From Sulfurovum sp. (GTDB taxonomy: Bacteria; Campylobacterota; Campylobacteria; Campylobacterales; Sulfurovaceae): DNA of 9,884 nucleotides. Both the position numbers and the translations under genes were made by a program. The stretch spans positions 1 through 9,884 of the forward strand of contig JANTFF010000010.1 of NCBI GenBank assembly GCA_024763575.1, read 5' to 3'. The notes below the pieces were generated by a model. It saw nothing but the letters and a program-made list of their open reading frames with translations. It did no database searches and was not told the DNA's origin. Below, one piece after another: positions 6,958 through 9,884 of this stretch. Each line of letters starts with the position of its first letter. Position 1 is the stretch's first letter.

Positions 6958-7879
6958 GAAGTTTCCTATATTTTATATTCCAACACCAAGGATTATTATT
7001 AGTAATATGCACTCCACCAATCCATCTATCTACTTTCGTAATATTAAATAAATTTTCTCTTCTATCTAATATATCTTGCCCTAACGATGTAAGTTCCATA
7101 TATTTACCATTTTTTACTGAATTGAGTAGATTAAGCTCCACAAGCTCTTTGAGTATATGAATAAAAATAATCTCTCCTATAAATGCTCTCTCTTCTAGTT
7201 TTTGACAATCATTAAATATATTAGTAGGATTATGATTATTTTTTGATATAGATAGTAGTATCTGATGTTGTGTTCTTGATAGTCCATTGATACTATTTGG
7301 ATACTCTTCTAATACTCTTTTGACTGTATCTTTTAGAAATGGTAATCTATCTGTATCATCATCTAGTAGTTTATACCAAGCGTAAGGTGTTTTAGACCTA
7401 AAAGCACCCCATGCTTTTCTAGCTGTTATAAAATGGTTATGTGTTACAAACTCTTTGTTATATAACAAAAAACTATTCAGCTCTTTTGGAGTAGAGTTAA
7501 CTAGATAATTTTCAGGATATACAATATATATATTGGTGTTATTAGATGCATATTTAGCAAACCAATCTAATACCTGTATAAGTTGTAACTGGTCATATAT
7601 ATCATTTTCAAACCATAAAAATATTTTGGTATATTTTTTAAATTTTTTGAGCATAGAGTCTCTATCTTTGAACTCTTGATATATTTTATCAAACTCACCT
7701 AAACCTTTTTGACTAATAAATTCAGCCCTAACTTTAGAAAGCTCTTCTAGTGATAAATCTTGAGGTACAGCCCCATCATGCAAAAAATCACCCCAAGGCA
7801 AAAAACTACCTACTATATTAGCTTTTTGCATATTGTTTAAAACAGTATCACCATTAACTATATTTAAAATTTTTGTCAT
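6941..7879 (-). CDS. DUF1835 domain-containing protein
   Basis: This 312-residue soluble protein belongs to the DUF1835 family, whose function is unknown to me. Family signatures run the whole length. LNIVNGDTV (5-13) is followed by PWGDFLHDGAVP (28-39) and SLEELSKVRAEF (43-54). Then come LWFENDIYDQLQLIQVLDWF (88-107), the winged-helix-like NGLSRTQHQILLSI (198-211) with an ELTSLGQDIL ending (262-271), and the closing VDRWIGGVHI...WCWN (283-301). A last tail of about 11 residues (KYRKLLKCDF at its end) extends past the usual Trp-rich end and lies partly in the overlap with the convergent gene. The start is 10 nt after the glmS stop with no clear Shine-Dalgarno, so it may be read from the glmS transcript by coupling or weakly. 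The nucleotide-binding appearance of the N-terminus is my inference only. Confidence 0.85.
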   Translation of the reverse strand: MTKILNIVNGDTVLNNMQKANIVGSFLPWGDFLHDGAVPQDLSLEELSKVRAEFISQKGLGEFDKIYQEFKDRDSMLKKFKKYTKIFLWFENDIYDQLQLIQVLDWFAKYASNNTNIYIVYPENYLVNSTPKELNSFLLYNKEFVTHNHFITARKAWGAFRSKTPYAWYKLLDDDTDRLPFLKDTVKRVLEEYPNSINGLSRTQHQILLSISKNNHNPTNIFNDCQKLEERAFIGEIIFIHILKELVELNLLNSVKNGKYMELTSLGQDILDRRENLFNITKVDRWIGGVHITNNNPWCWNIKYRKLLKCDF

Positions 7880-7889
7880 AGTTATAAAA

Positions 7890-9698
7890 CTATTCTACAG
7901 TCACAGACTTAGCTAAGTTTCTAGGCATATCGACATCATTTCCTAATCGTACGGATACCTCCAAAGCCAAAAGTTGTGTCACAACCATCATCTCAAAAAA
8001 CTCTAACATAGGATGAGTATCATAAATAGTTTGAACAAAATCATCTGCTAACTCAAAAGGTTCTGGGGATATAGCTAGTATTGTCGCATCTCTAGCACTT
8101 AACTCTTCTACATTTGATTTTATTTTCTCATAGTGCAGACTTTTTGGCATTAGTGCTATGGTAAACAGTTCACTATCTGCTAGGGCAATTGGACCATGTT
8201 TCATCTCTCCTGATGGGTATCCCTCTGCATGTAGATAACTAATCTCTTTGAGTTTCAAAGCACCCTCCAATGCTAATGGGAAAAATAGGTCTCTTCCTAT
8301 AAAGAAAAAGCCATGACCATGTAAATATCTTTTTGACAATCTAGTAAGTTTAGAGTGTAGTTTATCAGTTACCAATAGTGCTTTTGGAGTATGACGCATA
8401 GCATCTAACTCTATATCTAATCTATCTTGTGATATTGTTTTTTGTAGTTTTGCTATATATAGAGTAAGCATCCACAAAACCATAGTTTGAGTAGCAAAAG
8501 CTTTTGTACTAGCTACCCCTTTTTCAATCCCTGCACGAGTTAATATAGCTCTATCACTCTCTCTTACAATAGAAGAGTTATCTACATTACATATACTAAG
8601 ACTTTTGAGTCCTTCTCTTTTTGCCATTTTTAGAGCCTCTAATGTATCGGCAGTCTCTCCACTTTGAGATATAGTTATGAAGAGTGTATCATCTCTAAGT
8701 AGTGGTTCTTTATATCTAAATTCAGATGCTATCTCTACTTGACAAGGTATTTTTGCAACTCTCTCTAGTAGATAAGAGCCTGTTAAAGCAGAGTGATATG
8801 ATGTCCCACAAGCACATATTTTGATATTTGTAACCCCTTCAAAAAGTTCACTATCTAACTCTTCAAAATCTATTCTATCTTCTAATACTCTTCCTATCAT
8901 AGTATCACTCATAACAAGGCTTTGTTCATAAATCTCTTTTTCCATAAAAAATCTATAACCATCTTTTTGAGCCATAGCTTTATCTGTAGCTAGTGGTTTG
9001 GTAGAGAAACTTTTTTCTCCATTTTTATCAAATAGTTTTACCTCTCCATTTTTAGCATAACCATATTCTCCATCTTCGAGATAATAAACCTCTGTAGCTC
9101 TACCAATAATAGGTGTATCTGATGATGCGAAATATATATCATCTCCATCAAATCCAATAAGCATAGGTGAACCATTTTTTGCAAAAAAGATTGTATCAGG
9201 AGAACTCTCACTAATTAGTAAGGTAGCATAAGCACCATGAAGTCTATCAATAGTTTTAGAAAATGAGTTAAAACTATCACTATTTTGAGAGTAATAATAT
9301 TCAAATAGATGTACAATAGTCTCTGTATCTGTTTGGCTTAAAAAGTGAACTCCTTCTTCTTGAAGTTGTGTTTTTAACTCTTGATAATTCTCTATAATTC
9401 CATTGTGTACAACAAAACTAAATTTACCCAAATGTGGGTGTGCATTTAGTTCTGTTGGTTTTCCATGAGTTGCCCATCTTGTATGACCAATTGATACTCC
9501 AAAACCACTACTTTGATAATCTTTTGTTTTATCTCTTAGATTTTGAAGTTTTCCAATAGCTTTAAAATAGTTTAATTTTTCATTTTCAATTATTGCAATT
9601 CCTGCTGAATCATATCCACGATACTCTAACTCTTGCAGTCCATCTAACAAAATCTCTTTTTTCTCTTCGTTTCCAATATATCCGACAATTCCACACAT
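7890..9698 (-). CDS. glmS: Glutamine-fructose-6-phosphate aminotransferase (isomerizing)
   Basis: GlmS converts fructose-6-phosphate and glutamine to glucosamine-6-phosphate, the first step to UDP-GlcNAc; glmU, later in the pathway, is in this window. It has 602 residues, close to the 609 of E. coli. The N-terminal Ntn glutaminase domain has the nucleophile C2 after Met removal (MCGIVGYIG), GHTRWATHG (71-79), HNGIIENY (98-105) and TDTE (123-126). Two SIS domains follow, with ACGTSYHS (296-303), SQSGETADT (344-352), EKGVASTKAF (392-401), E485 in LKLKEISYLHAEGYPSGEMKHG, H501, and the C-terminal DMPRNLAKSVTVE that supplies catalytic K597. The start follows the upstream stop codon by 6 nt, with GGAG (9708-9711) 9 nt before ATG. 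There is no room for a glmS ribozyme, and nothing here indicates special regulation. Confidence 0.98.
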   Translation of the reverse strand: MCGIVGYIGNEEKKEILLDGLQELEYRGYDSAGIAIIENEKLNYFKAIGKLQNLRDKTKDYQSSGFGVSIGHTRWATHGKPTELNAHPHLGKFSFVVHNGIIENYQELKTQLQEEGVHFLSQTDTETIVHLFEYYYSQNSDSFNSFSKTIDRLHGAYATLLISESSPDTIFFAKNGSPMLIGFDGDDIYFASSDTPIIGRATEVYYLEDGEYGYAKNGEVKLFDKNGEKSFSTKPLATDKAMAQKDGYRFFMEKEIYEQSLVMSDTMIGRVLEDRIDFEELDSELFEGVTNIKICACGTSYHSALTGSYLLERVAKIPCQVEIASEFRYKEPLLRDDTLFITISQSGETADTLEALKMAKREGLKSLSICNVDNSSIVRESDRAILTRAGIEKGVASTKAFATQTMVLWMLTLYIAKLQKTISQDRLDIELDAMRHTPKALLVTDKLHSKLTRLSKRYLHGHGFFFIGRDLFFPLALEGALKLKEISYLHAEGYPSGEMKHGPIALADSELFTIALMPKSLHYEKIKSNVEELSARDATILAISPEPFELADDFVQTIYDTHPMLEFFEMMVVTQLLALEVSVRLGNDVDMPRNLAKSVTVE

Positions 9699-9704
9699 AT
9701 AATA

Positions 9705-9884
9705 TTACTCCGTTAATTCTTTTTTAATCAGATTGGTATTATTACAAAAGTTTCCATTCTTTTCGATTAAAAAAAGGTCATCTACTTTTCCACTCTTGGT
9801 ATAAATTTTAGCAGAGGTAATATCTATTCCATTATTATCAAATATAGACATAATATAAGAGAGTAGCCCTTTTTGATTTTTGGA
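9705..9884 (-). CDS. C-terminal ACT domain of a larger protein, probably GlnD-like (5' part beyond window)
   Basis: Only the last 59 codons are seen; the N-terminus lies beyond the right edge. The sequence KNQKGLLSYIMSIFDNNGID followed by ITSAKIYTKSGKVDDLFLIE has the pattern of an ACT domain, with Gly-Leu-Leu at the start of the first helix and an NGIDITSAKI second strand. The form xGLL...IFxxxGxxIxxAKIxTxxxxVxDLFxIE is typical of the last ACT repeat of GlnD uridylyltransferase / HD-domain proteins, which sense glutamine and modify PII. It ends 6 nt before glmS, another glutamine-using enzyme, and carries the glmS ribosome site in its last codons, so the two are likely in one operon. Other ACT-ended proteins cannot be excluded without the N-terminal part. 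Confidence 0.65.
   Translation of the reverse strand, partial: SKNQKGLLSYIMSIFDNNGIDITSAKIYTKSGKVDDLFLIEKNGNFCNNTNLIKKELTE

Noticed and set aside
6951..6960. Palindrome CTTAAG at the convergent gene ends as a shared terminator
   Set aside because: The stem is too short and AT-rich, and no T-tract follows on either strand.
9699..9704. A glmS ribozyme or other leader riboswitch before glmS
   Set aside because: Only 6 nt separate the upstream stop codon from the glmS ATG, so there is no room for a structured leader.
1..9884. A novel defence, toxin, biosynthetic or mobile system
   Set aside because: Nearly all genes belong to well-known housekeeping families in an order that looks conserved. 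The two unassigned genes alone do not make a system, and there are no transposase, integrase, repeat or composition breaks.

Overview
The window is AT-rich (roughly 31-32% G+C by sampling) and comes from the chromosome of a bacterium that I place in the Campylobacterota (Epsilonproteobacteria), at moderate confidence. The reasons are the base composition, the codon use (AGA, TTA, ATA and CTA common), Gram-negative envelope genes, and a gene order glmU-coaBC-uppS-prepilin peptidase-LptF/G permease-truA. As I remember it, that order is close to the one in Campylobacter jejuni, with trmA also nearby there. It looks like a conserved housekeeping region rather than an accessory island. I see no mobile element, tRNA, rRNA, CRISPR array or toxin/defence cassette.

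Layout. On the minus strand, reading from about 5330 down to 1, lies a tight six-gene chain. It runs glmU (UDP-GlcNAc synthesis), coaBC (coenzyme A synthesis), uppS (undecaprenyl-PP synthesis), a type IV prepilin peptidase, an LptF/LptG-family LPS-export permease, and truA (tRNA pseudouridine synthase, running off the left edge). Adjacent genes overlap by 1, 8, 1, 8 and 1 nt, so there is no intergenic base in the chain. A 108-bp AT-rich divergent region (5288-5395) holds a good -10 element for the chain and a weaker candidate for the opposite strand. On the plus strand sit trmA (TTG start) and a small gene of unknown function. From the right, again on the minus strand, come the last 59 codons of an ACT-domain protein (probably GlnD-like), glmS, and a DUF1835-family protein. 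The 3' end of the DUF1835 gene overlaps the small plus-strand gene tail to tail by 17 bp.

How the genes work together. GlmS makes glucosamine-6-phosphate and GlmU completes UDP-GlcNAc. UppS makes the lipid carrier on which UDP-GlcNAc-derived cell-wall and glycan precursors are built. The LptF/G protein exports finished LPS, so envelope synthesis is the main theme. TruA and TrmA modify tRNA, and CoaBC supplies CoA.

No obviously new multi-gene system is visible. The points most worth checking are: a TrmA that carries the complete four-cysteine [4Fe-4S] pattern of RlmC/RlmD, which E. coli TrmA lacks; a strong shortage of GATC (two sites seen, about 28-30 expected) while CTAG occurs at about the expected rate; the regular 1/8-nt overlap pattern; a clade-type insertion in CoaBC; and the two uncharacterised genes between trmA and glmS.
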